From Mesocentrotus franciscanus (Eukaryota > Echinodermata > Echinoidea > Camarodonta > Strongylocentrotidae): a stretch of DNA of 64,000 bases. Each line of letters starts with the position of its first letter. Position 1 is the first letter of the stretch. Shown here piece after piece: positions 10,951-23,300 of this stretch. Where the stretch lies: positions 14,101,330-14,165,329 of the forward strand of contig CP137675.1 in NCBI GenBank assembly GCA_037976565.1, read 5' to 3'. A program made the translations under genes and the position numbers. The notes under the pieces were generated by a model. It worked only from the letters and a program-made list of their open reading frames with translations. It was not told the origin of the DNA and ran no database searches.

Positions 10951-13900
10951 TATCTTCATCATCATCATCATATTATCAGTGCCCTTGACATCATCATTAC
11001 TATCGTTAGCATCATCATCTCTATTATTGCCATCATCATTGTCATAATCATAATTATCATCATCATTATCGATCGTCATCATAGTTGTTGTTGTCATCAT
11101 CACTGTTATTACCATCATCATCATTGTCATCATCATCATCTGAATGTCATTCATGTCAAGATCTTCAACAGCAGTAGAATGATCAACAGCCTTCTCTTCT
11201 TCACTTCACCCGTTCTGTATTAAGCAACCTTTGTTACCCCTTCCCGTCTCTCATTTCTCTTTCTCCCCCCTCTCCCACTCTCCCACTCTCCCCCTCTCTC
11301 TCTCTCTTTCTTTCTCTCTATCTCTTTCTCTCTCTCTCTCTCTCCCTCCCTCTCCCTTTTTCTTTCTCTCCCTTTCTCTTTCTCTCTCTTTTCTCTTTCT
11401 GTTTCTTTCTCTCTTCTGTCTCTTTCCCTCTCTATTTCTCTTTCTCTCTCCTATTCTCTCTTTCTCTCCTATTCTCTCTCTCTCTCTTTCTCTCTCCCCC
11501 TCTCTCTATCCTATCCCAAACTGTTTATCTGAAGTAATATATAAGATCACCAACAACAACAATCATTCCTTAAAAGTGTGAGGCCTAATCGAGAGAAGTG
11601 TCGGTGCCCTTTGCAGGATCTAAGCTGGACACTACTCCTCTTCATCTCTCCCATCATACCAGAGAGATATCAACTAACACTTTGCTTCAAATTGAATTAT
11701 TCATGTCAAAGAGCCTGGCTTTCTTAATCCCTAGTTTGCATCCATCTCTCTCAAACCTGACAATAGGTACGTTCGCACGGTGCCGTCCTAGTTATAAACT
11801 TCAAGTTTGCGCACCTGGGAAGTTAGAGACAAGAAGTACAAACCCCAACAAGGGTTCACAAGGGACCAACGAAAGTACATTCAAAGTTAACTAAGAGCTG
11901 GGGAAAGCATTCATTTTAAAGGGATTGGGTATGTTTGTCTCAGATTCTAAACAAAATCCTGGATTTAGCTCATGCTGCAATCATAATTATAAACCTTTAG
12001 GTCAGTCAGGAATCTCATGGCGTTTACAAGCCGATCGCACGTCTGATTATCAAGATATTTATGATTGGAATTCTAAATTTCCAAAAACGTTTTCCCATGG
12101 TTTTTATAACACTACAGTCTATCGGGGAAAATGAGTATTGTAAACCTGGTCACTCTATGATTTTTACTGTTTTGAGGCACTTTATGATCATTTGAAGCGC
12201 AATTTTTTTTTAGGGCTTCAATATTACACCATATCACAGACGCTGATAACACATTGGGCCATCCATCTTAGATTTGGCATTGTTAAACAATGCCTTTAAC
12301 TACAAGTTGGCATAACCTCGAAATTAATTGCGTCTGCACAAATGCAATATTGTAATATATGAAGAACTACTGTCTAATTTGTCTTAGTCCATATGTTGCC
12401 ATATAACTATGCTTATACATTTCCTTTTGAAATTATGTTCATTAACTATATTTTAATTGTTTATGGTATTAAGGCAGTAGTAACGTGACACGTTTAAATA
12501 ATTTTAAACAAAATTGTTCCGTAAGTTTTTTACAATGTATATATTTCCAATGCGTGTAATTCATGTGCAATTCAGTTGTGAAACTGCCATTCATGAAAGA
12601 TGCAATAACATACCATTTATCTATCTATCTATATAACTTTGAGTGAGGACCCACTGCTGCTGGTAGTCATCACGCTAACCTAATAAGATCTGTCGCGGTT
12701 TGTAAGTTCAAGTTAACTTGATGTTTCGTAACCATGAGTGTGTCCATACAGTCCCTAACTACAAGATAACTTTGAAGTTTATAACCACGACCTTACCTTC
12801 AAGTTAACGGAGTGTCGTGTGGACATCACTATTGAGATCCTCTCTCCTTATCCAAAGCCAATCTAGACCAAAGCTATGTTGTCTTCCTGCGGATTAGCTC
12901 TCAGCTTTGCGCCCTCGCAATCCGTTGAAAAATAAGTGAGGCATGGAGACAGGGTTTTTATGAAAATTAGCCCTCATCATGATCGCCCTTTAAAAAATTG
13001 TATTATTTTCTCCGCTACTTCTGCATGATCATATGGCCAGCATAACCTTTTTCCCTCCTTCGATATAAGCCCCTCGTGAAGATTTATGTGGTTCTTACAT
13101 ATGGGGGGATAGTTTATACATGCTATATGCACGAAGTGGATTACCATGGATGAGGGGGGAAATATGAAAAAGCCAGAAAAATAAACTTTCCAAGGTGTAA
13201 ATGTCAGATAAATCCTCGAAACGATCTGCGCAGATCGAGTGGCAGGGGAAATATAAAGAGTGCCAACCTGGCCATTATATATTGGTGACTGGATAATGGG
13301 GGAGAAATCAATCAATTTTTTCCACAAACTGTATTTTTCATCCCCTGTGCCAATGGGCATACTTTGGCTGCGATCCGTGCTAATGCTGTGCATCATCAAG
13401 CTAGAAGTTTAATCATGAGAGACTACTTGCCCGAGATCTTCAATCAGTGTCGGAAAGGGAGTAATGTCAATTGCAAGAATAATCAGTTGCTGCATCATAT
13501 TAACATGTTTTTTTTTATAAATCAGCAGTAAAAGTAAGATGGAACATGCAAAATACAAGCACTTGAGGAGTCCGAGTAGAGAAGATGTAATCTAGATTTG
13601 CAGCTCATATCCTACATTGGTAAATAAGTCGGTCTTTTGACGTGACTGCTACAACCTTTTTTGACCCGAAAGGTAAATTTCTATGCTACTATATTTCATG
13701 TCGTCAAGTTGCTTCAACATTTTTGAAGTAGTGATCATTGAGAAGAAATGCAAGGTCTGATAACAATTGCATTTAATAGATTTGATGAAGAAAACAGGTC
13801 ATAAGTTCTTTGATTGGTTACCTCACAAATTAGTTATTGTTAACATTGAGTGTTGAAATCAATGTAATTTTGTTTAATGATCTGTTTTATCTTTTAGCTA

Positions 13901-16900
13901 AAATCCCTCGTCTCATTTCCCCCCGCTGTTATTAAAGCACTTTTCTCCATTTTTCAGGTGATGGCTCCCTCTACATGTGGGGAAAGAGCAGTCATGTGAT
14001 TCAGGCTGACCAGCCGTCCTCTCAGAAGGTCTTCCGACCTGTCGGCATTCCCCTGAATGGACGTTCTGTTGCTATGGTAACCTGTGGCTCGTGGCATACC
14101 GCAGCAATCACGGGAAAGCCAGGTCTGTAAAAAAAAAAGATTAAAAAATGCAGAGGAATTGAACAAATCGAGGAGGGTGAAAGGGAAAGAAGGAGAATGC
14201 CATAATGATGCGGTGTAGTTACACCCTTTGACATATTTGAACAAGTTTTGTGCCAGGACGGATTGTCTTTTAAAAGCCAGAAGGGCGTTAAATCATATAC
14301 ATTTACATTGATTAAAACACCCTTGTTTCACAAAGACTAAGATCGACTTTAAATTGGACTTAACTATGGCAGGCTGTCATGCCACTGTCTGCTCTCACCA
14401 TTTACTGGCATTGGTCTCTCAAGGGATGTACAAATCATGGTCACAAATCTACAGAATTTACATTTTTTGATAATTCATTATTGAAGGAAAAATATTATCT
14501 AAAGATCATAATGGCCTGCCATAGTTAAGTCCAACTTAAAGTCGATCTTAGTCTTTGTAAAACACTCCCTGGATATGCTAGGAGCCAGAAGGGCATTAAA
14601 GGAAACCTCACCCTAAAGAATAAGTGTAGGTATGCTGAAATATGAAATTTATTCCTCCCTATTGATGTACAATATTCCTTACAAAAATTTACAAGAGATA
14701 TATAAATGAGATATTCTTGGCATGATGTAATGCCATTTTATTAGCATGACATGGGCGCAGCCACTTTCTTGACGAAAGGTATGTCTTCATCAGCTCCAGA
14801 TTGCCAAATAGCCCGCTATTTCTGATTTGGGAAATAAGCCCGGAGTTACAAATTGCGTCTTCATCAGCTCGAAACTCGAGATATGTTGCTCAGCGTTCGC
14901 GCATAGTGCAAGTCTTCGGACTGGTGAATACGCACCGGATAAATAGCGGGATATTTTGCAAACTAGCCCAAGATATCTTGGGACGATTATCTCGACCAAA
15001 TATCCCGCTAATTGGAACTGCGGGCTGATGAAGATGCAAATTAGCTGGATAATTTAGGATCGGGTTAGTTAAAGTAGCGTGTTATTTGGCAATCTCGAAC
15101 TGATGAAGACAGGCCTAATGTGACGTAGCAGACGACCTTGTACATGTATCATGCACCAAGCTCTAGTTGGAAAGACTTTTTGATTCAATGAAAAACTCTT
15201 TACTGTTCAGTGAGGGAAAATCATAGCTGAGAAGGTGAAAAACTTATCTGGTTAAAAAAATATATAACAGAGGAACAATTGTAACTCATTCATTTAAACG
15301 TACTGAAATATAGGAGTTGACAAATTGATTTCATTTATGCGAAACCTTTACCCCAGAATAGCAACAACTTATTTATGCAATTTGCGCCCTGACAATTGTA
15401 GTACTAAAGATAATAGCAGGTGAATGAAATACTTCATCACCACACACAGTTGGAAGGAAGCATCCATAAATTTGAATACATTTACTTGATAAACGACTTC
15501 GCATAATATGTCACGTTATCAACAAAATGATGCTGACCATGTCATGCTGAGAGACAGCACATTATGCCAAACATATCTTGTTTCATACACTTTGGTGGAG
15601 AATCTTAATAGATTAATGGGCAAGAATATAATAAACCTCTCAGAATAACTGAGGTTATTTCTCGGGGTGAGGTTTTCTTTAACTCATGTACTGTAAGGAA
15701 AAGTAAATGCCCTACTGGCCCCCAGAAGACAGTTCACTTGAAAATTATACACAGAGATTTTGGTGAAGTATCTATAATGAAACATTACTCAAACAAAAAA
15801 GCATTTTGAAAAGACATCCTCCATTCCCCTCCTTTCTCCCCCAATTTCTCAAAATATGCAAACATTTTAGTCCATATTCTAGATTATACCCTATGTGTAT
15901 AATAAAAAACAATTATTGGATGTAAATCATGTTTAACTTTTCAACTCCTGTGATTTTAATCAACTTTTTAATTGAATTGATATGCCTTTATTGTGCAAGT
16001 GCGGCTCATGCTTTTGGTCTTTCACATACCTATGAAATGGAAGCTGCTATTTGTGCCATGAAAAGGGCTATTTCGCTGGACAGTTCATTGAACTTTGTGC
16101 AAAAATTAGAGCACGAGATCAAAGAATTTCAAGTTACCTTGGAGCAATCACGGGGGAGGAGAATGAACACTTACAAGATACAATACTGGCATTATATTTC
16201 CTTTATGTATGACCTGATATTATTAACGATTCTTTTTAATAAAACTACAATAGATAGAGAAAGATAGAGCAGAATAAAAGAGATTGAAATTATCTCTCTT
16301 TATATGCTTTGTGCTTTTCTTTTTCGACGCAATCAAGAGTATGATAGGAATAAAAAGATAGATGTATCTTTTAGTAGGTATCTTAGAGGGCATGTGGATA
16401 GTACAATTGTCTATCAGTATTGTTATAGCGGTCACAAATTACTACCCCGGGGCTGTTGTCATCATCGTATGGCTTCAGACAAGCAATTGGAGAAGGGACA
16501 GAGGGAGAAACTGAGACAGAGAGAGAGAGAAGGAATCTAGATTGACCAATAGACATATGATTGCTGTCTCTTTTGTTATCGTCCGTGACAATATGATGAC
16601 CGGCATTGATTTGTTTGGTGGGGTTTTCTATTTCTATTATCGTCCGTAGTTCCAGGGAGGCATGTTAGCTTATAAAGCGCCAGATCAAAACGCGGACAAT
16701 GATGTACCATGACGTTATTAATTCAAATATTGCATTTTAGATTTGATTAAAGATCGTGACATGACCCATGATGCACTTTGGTCCGCTCTTGTCCGTGCGG
16801 CTCCCCCCTTTTTTTTGTTATCGCTAGGGCGTGTGTGCGTAGGCATTCAATTAAATTCAATGTCAGATTCATCGTAGAGCTTGCTGAACTAAATGTCAAG

Positions 16901-17288
16901 AGACGTTGACTTATGATTGACGTAAACACAATTTGCATAAGTAGCTTATGAGGCATGACAATAAAAACAAACAACCATGAAGTGATCTGTACAAGAAATA
17001 TACATTTGTAGTCGTAAAAGAGATGAAATTCAGGGTTAATAATCAGCATGTAATAGTGCATTAAGGTTAATGTAACTTGTTGGTAGGTAGTTATAAGGAG
17101 GAGCTGTTAAAGAGTTTACTGTGCATGGATTGTTTGTACCTTCATCGAACTTGAAGCAAGTATTTCTGGTCTAAATATTTGAACATTTTACTCTCTCTGT
17201 TTGAACGAACAAACAAACAGGGGATGTCAAAAGTCATTTCTTGTCATGTCAAAAGTCATTTTTTGTCACATATACATTGTGCATGTAC

Positions 17289-17320
<32 letters not shown>

Positions 17321-20300
17321 ATTGAAACAATGTGGCAGTAAGGGGTTTTGATTCATGGTGATTGAAGAATGAAGAGAAACTTCTTTAGCGTTCAAACCTT
17401 TAATCTGCTGCTAGGGATAGGCCTTTCAGATGCAGAATACACAATATGTTTATTGTATATATTTGTAAGGATATGAACAATAAGCTGGCCCAGTTTACGT
17501 GCACTTTACTCTAAAGAAAAAAACCCAGTCCCTTGCCTCCGAGGCTTAGAGTTGTTTGAAAATAATGTTTCAGGAAAGAGTTGAGCAGTTCCCTGACACG
17601 ATCGCCGAAAGGTCAGGCTTTCTTCTACCTGTCTTGCTAATATCCGCTTGTGTTCGGACGGGAGAATAAAAGCGACGTTTAGTTCCAATATTGGTTTCAT
17701 CCGTCAGCTTTCATTCTTTTCCTCTGCGTGTTTTGCCCATCAGAAATCCTGTGGCACCGCTTCTCCCTTTCTTCTTCACTTAACCAGGGTTCTCATCCTT
17801 ACAAGAGGCTGGCACGCTCTGACACTTTCCCTTTTTAAGCCTGTCATTATTCTGGAACAAAAATTGATTATTTGGTATCTCGATGCTGTCTTTCTATATG
17901 TTTGATAGCGAGGTTTTAAAGAAGAGGTATGTGACCTAGCGATGCACTTTATCCCTTGGTCTGCTTCTTTGGTGACTGGTTTGAATTTGAGAAGAGATGA
18001 TATTTCCAATTATATATCACTCTTTTCAATATATTGTTCTGAAGTTTTCTTGCAATTGTTGCAATCATCTCCTTTCCTCAGGCTGGTGTCACATGCCTTA
18101 GGGTTGTCCCTTCAACCCAGTTTGATCCTTTTTCTTTTATTTTTCTTGAATGTCTTGTCCTCCTTTCATACTTTCCATTTTAATCATGATCACATCCTTG
18201 GCCTACCTATTAAATGACTTTTTACCTTTTCCCCTCTGCATGCCTCTTTGTCCCTTCTGTCGTCCGATCGTCTCCCTTTTTCTTTCTGTCTTTTCTTTTT
18301 CTCCTTCTCTTTCTACTTCTCTGTCTGTCAGTCTGTCTGTCTGTCTCTCTTTCTCTCTGTCTCTCTCTTTCTCTTTCTCTGTCTGTCTGTCTCTGTCTGT
18401 CTCTGCCTCTCTCTCTCTCTGTCTGTCTCTTTCTCACAGGCAACCAGTTCTCCTGGCTTTATTTCATCTCAGATGAATTTATGGTTCTAAGGGTTGCAAT
18501 TGGGCTTTGGGTTCGATTTTAGGGTTAGGGTTTTATTTGGATGTAGGTTTAGATCCGATGCTGAAGTTAAAGAATTCCATCAGTGTATGAAAATGTAAAG
18601 AGCAAAGCATACAGTCCGGGTGAAACTTCCACAAAAATCAAAGTATGGCGCACCTTACATTTCGATAATGATGGCAGAAAGGTAATATCCAATGGGCACA
18701 TAAGGCCAAAGTGAAATAAAGCCAGGAGCATGGGTTGCCAGTGAGAGAAAGAGAGAGAGACACACCCACACAGACACATAGAAAGAAGAGAGACGGAGAT
18801 GGAGACAGAAAAGAGAGACAGAAACAAGGGAGACAGAGACAGAGAAAGAGAAAGAGAAAACATCCAAAATGTGGATAGACATGAGCGCTATACAAGAACC
18901 CACTATTGTTATTGTTGTTGTCGTTGTTATTATTATAATTAAATAATCAGTTACTAAAATAGGGGCGAATTCATATTCCAGGATGACAGGGGCATAAATA
19001 CAACCTCAGATTTTCCAAAAATCAATAAATATCCCTCAGGCAATGAAAAGGTGCCCCTTTTTCTGATTGAAAATGGTGCCCATCCTGAGAGGAAAATCAC
19101 ATATTCTGATTGTTTATTTCCTGCCTTATGTGCCCATTGGACCTTACCTTTCTGCCATTATCGATTTGTAAGGTGCCCCTTAAAGTCTGCTTTGCTCTTT
19201 CAAAAAGGTGCTGTTCTGAAAAAATACTAAATTCACAGTTCATAGCAATCCCAGGCCCATTTACATACAACATATACCCTTTTCACGGTTACCATCAACA
19301 AAATCTCCACTATCCTTTAATTTATGATGATGGCACTCATTATTAAAGGAATCACATGAAAACAATATTTTCATCGGTTTTACATTTCGTATTTGATTCA
19401 GGTCATGTTCGCGTGTGATACTTAACGTTTTCAACCATGTCAATTTCACCCAAATCTGGCTCAAATGGATTTTAACATGCCTTTTTGAAAACAACATTGC
19501 TCAGTGAAGTGTGTATGGATTAATGTAATCAAGCAAGGAATCATTTTTATAAAGCTCAAGGTTTGTTCACTTTATCCGTTTGTTTTGGGGGTTTCATTTT
19601 TTCTGGGATGCACTTGTCAATATGGGTTGTGATCCGTTGCGTACCCTTTGCATGGTTTACTAATGCCAATTAAAAGAATACATCAACAGTAGAATAACTT
19701 TTAATATAATATAATTTTATGAAAAAAGTGTATTTTTTAGAAGCAATGAAATAAGTCAGTTTGAAGCTAATGTTATATCCAAGTGTCATAAAGTAGAATA
19801 ACATTTCATATGGACAATCGATATAGAGGGGACCGTCATTCTTAAACTTAAAATTCATTAAAGGTATAGACCAGTTTTGGAAACGCCCCTCTCTCAAAAA
19901 AATGAAATGGAAGCTCTCATTACCAATCATGTGAAAGAATATGTTTTGACTAATACGTGATGATACAAATTTTGCCGGGAAAGTCGGGAAACCGCCTACG
20001 AATTGATATATTTGGTAAATTATTATATCTATTGTGACCAAATAGATATCGTGCACGTGGTCGCGTAGTCCATCTTTCTGTGTACAGTGCTTGTAACTTT
20101 ACCAAGACTGGCCCAAATTTCTTATCATTTTGATGATTCCAGAACCTTGCAGTACACACCAATACTTATATGCTAGATGATCAACCTTTTCTGATCGATT
20201 CCACAATGTTTCTTTCACAATGCAATCGCATGACCAGAACTGGTCTTTCTCTTTAAGTACAAGCTGTACTTGAGTTACATGTACTATATATATTACTACA

Positions 20301-23300
20301 CACATATGTTGTTTCATTCGCTTTCAACAATTTTCCAACTGAATTTGATGAGTGGAGGTATGGCATGTAGTGAGCTGAGGTTGCGCGAGGAGATGGAAGG
20401 ATTGAGTGGCAATATAAGGAGGATTAAGAGAGTAAGGGTTGTAAATGAAATGATGAAGATGAGAATTAAAGATATTGTAGATGATGGTGGTATGGGGGGG
20501 GGGAGCTGGTGATTTTGGTGATGTTGTTTGTTATCGTTGTTGTGGTTAATGATTGTGGTAGTAGTGGTGGTGGTGGGTGTGATGATGATGATGATGATAG
20601 TTGTGGTGGGGATAATGATGAATAGCAAGTGCTGGTAGAAAATATTTCGGAAAATTAATTAAGATTTCTCATAATAATAGAATTGATTATGATTTTTAAA
20701 AAACACCTGTCTGATTGTTCTATCAAAAAGAAACATACATTTCTTCAGGGATCCCCAAGCCTGTTAAGATTTGTCAAAGAAAGGCTACAACAGGTGATTT
20801 CACTTTTTATACTTAAAGAAATTACACATGTAACATAGAATCCCTTTCTGAAATCATATTAATAGCGTCTACACTAGTTGTTTTACACTATCACGTTTTG
20901 CCTGCGAAAACTGTTTATATCTGCCTCTTTAATCTTCATGAATGGCATCTGATACTTCATACTTTATTCCCTTCCGCATTCCACTATCACATCTGAGAAT
21001 GTAGTGTAAAGAAGTAGTCAGTACCTACACATTCTAATGCATACTAAGAAACCATGTATTAGCACAGAATGAGATTCCTGCAGTGCATTATGGGTGTACC
21101 CTTTGACCTTTTCATATTTCATATGCTAATATGGAGGATCATTTCAAACAAAGAGAGAGAATAGCACAGACCTTATGCACGATTGATTGGTAATAATGAT
21201 GATGTATTCAATAATGATTTACATGCACACATTCATTGTATGGGTTGCAGTCCAGAGGAAGTAGAACTGCACTGTGGGAAGATATAGGTGTGATGAACTT
21301 CGAACTTGTGCATACCAGGACCGGTCTTATCGTGAGGTGCGAGTGATCTGGATCATTTGCAATTCGCTTTGATTTCTATAACGATCACCTTGAGAAGTAA
21401 GCGATTTTAATTTTAATTTCGGGATTATTTATAGAACTTTTGATTGATAAATTGATCGAATGCAAATACTTACAAGGCAAGACCAAATTGAAATAATGCG
21501 ACCGCTTTAAATCTGGGTTCTCGCAAAATGATAAAATATGATATGAATTTGTATTTGTTCTAAAAACTTGCCCCTTATATATTATGTACATGTTTATCCG
21601 CACAAAACAGCCAATGATTTTACAGGTGTTTGTTCAATAAAGGGGTGATTGATTAGTTATCTGTCAGATTTCGATATATACATATATATATATATATATA
21701 TAGCTCTTCTTCTGGTTAGTTCTATTCTGTTCTAAATAAGCACCCATAATTCAATTAATTTCAATGTGTTGCGATTAGACTGAGACGGTAAAATGTCCGC
21801 ATCATGTGCTTTTGTACTGCAGAACATGCAAACATTTTCTAGTCCACCTCCCCAACCTGCAGATGAAGTGAAATATTGTATTGGTGAGAAAACAGTCCTA
21901 AATGGATAAGAAAAGAGAGGGATCAGAGGAGAAAAGACCTTTGTTCTGATGTTCAGAGAAACGAAATAGAGATGGATTGCGCCATATTGCAGACTTGACA
22001 TTTATGATCAAATTAATCTCCATGGAAAACATGAACAAGTAAAGAAATGATTTGCCAGTTAGTCTACCCCCTACATTGCCGCAGACAGTCATGCCATGTA
22101 TAAATGTATTGGCAGATGGGGGCTTTCAGAAGGTAGAGGGTTAAAGAAAATATGAATAGTGTGCACAAATTTTCCGTCACCCCTGATTAATTACCCATTG
22201 ATCAAATAACACTTTAAAGATACTATGTCCCTTTTGCAGCCAACATCAAAACTTTGCAGGAATTATGAATATGTCATGTATGTCCTATCTGTGAAATTTA
22301 AATGTTAGCAGTGTCCTAATATTCAAATTATGCAAGGAAACCCGTTTACTTGCTAGACTTCACTGTCAGACACTATTGAGTGACTGACTGGCTTTTTCAT
22401 CTTTGGTAATAACATACATAAAATGAGCTGTAAAGGGTACATGAGCATTTGTCTACATCAATAACCCACTTCTTGTAATGGCCAAAATTAAACTGATTGA
22501 ATCTTTGCGCAGCACAAAACGTATGACCATTCGGTACAATGGTCTGAAAATCAGACTATTACTTACTGACTTGGTAGCACTTAAGTCGATTCAACAACTA
22601 ATAGTCGTTATTTTCCCATTTAAAGACATTTTCAAGCCCCCCCCTTTTTAAAGGAAAGTTCTAAATTAGTATTTTCTTTCAAATGCCGTTGGAATTTAAC
22701 CTTTTCATTTTTGGGCCTGCAAATGGGCAAATGGGTATTTGTTACAGTACCGGTAATATTTGTTAAAGTTTTCCATGATCTAAGTGTGCATAAAACTGAT
22801 GAGTATGTTGGTTGGGAACCACAGATAAGTATAAACTGTAATTAGTTTCTTTTCAGAGCCAAAAGAGTGTTATTCTATGATAAAGTATATACTTTAATTG
22901 ACGCCTTTCTGGCTCAAAAACAGATAAATTATTGTCACTTTAGTGGGGTGAATTTAAATCTCTCTCTTTCATTCACAATTCCAAAACTACATCATAAGGT
23001 TTCTGTGATTAGTTGTTGCATGTTTAGAGAAACACTTTATACCACGTGATGTTAGTTGAACTTGGGTCATAATGCTGTTTGATATATTTGCTAAAAATGA
23101 TATTTTGCAGTACAGACAATCAGAATAAACTTTTCTGTAAAATTAAATCTGAATATGACAAACAAACTTTCATTTTACATAAGAATCATTTAGACAAGTA
23201 TGTAGATGTGGTGAATTATGTGACAGCATACAAGGCCGAGTCATATATTTTGGTGTAATCTGCCTCATAAATCCTGTACTAGTAGGTTAAGGAAATTTCA

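Noticed and set aside
10895..11145. Possible CRISPR-like or regular array
   Set aside because: It is a simple CAT microsatellite in eukaryotic intron DNA.
12278..12294. Short perfect palindrome as a terminator or operator
   Set aside because: Bacterial-type signals are not expected here; it is better explained as the end of a possible TTAA element.
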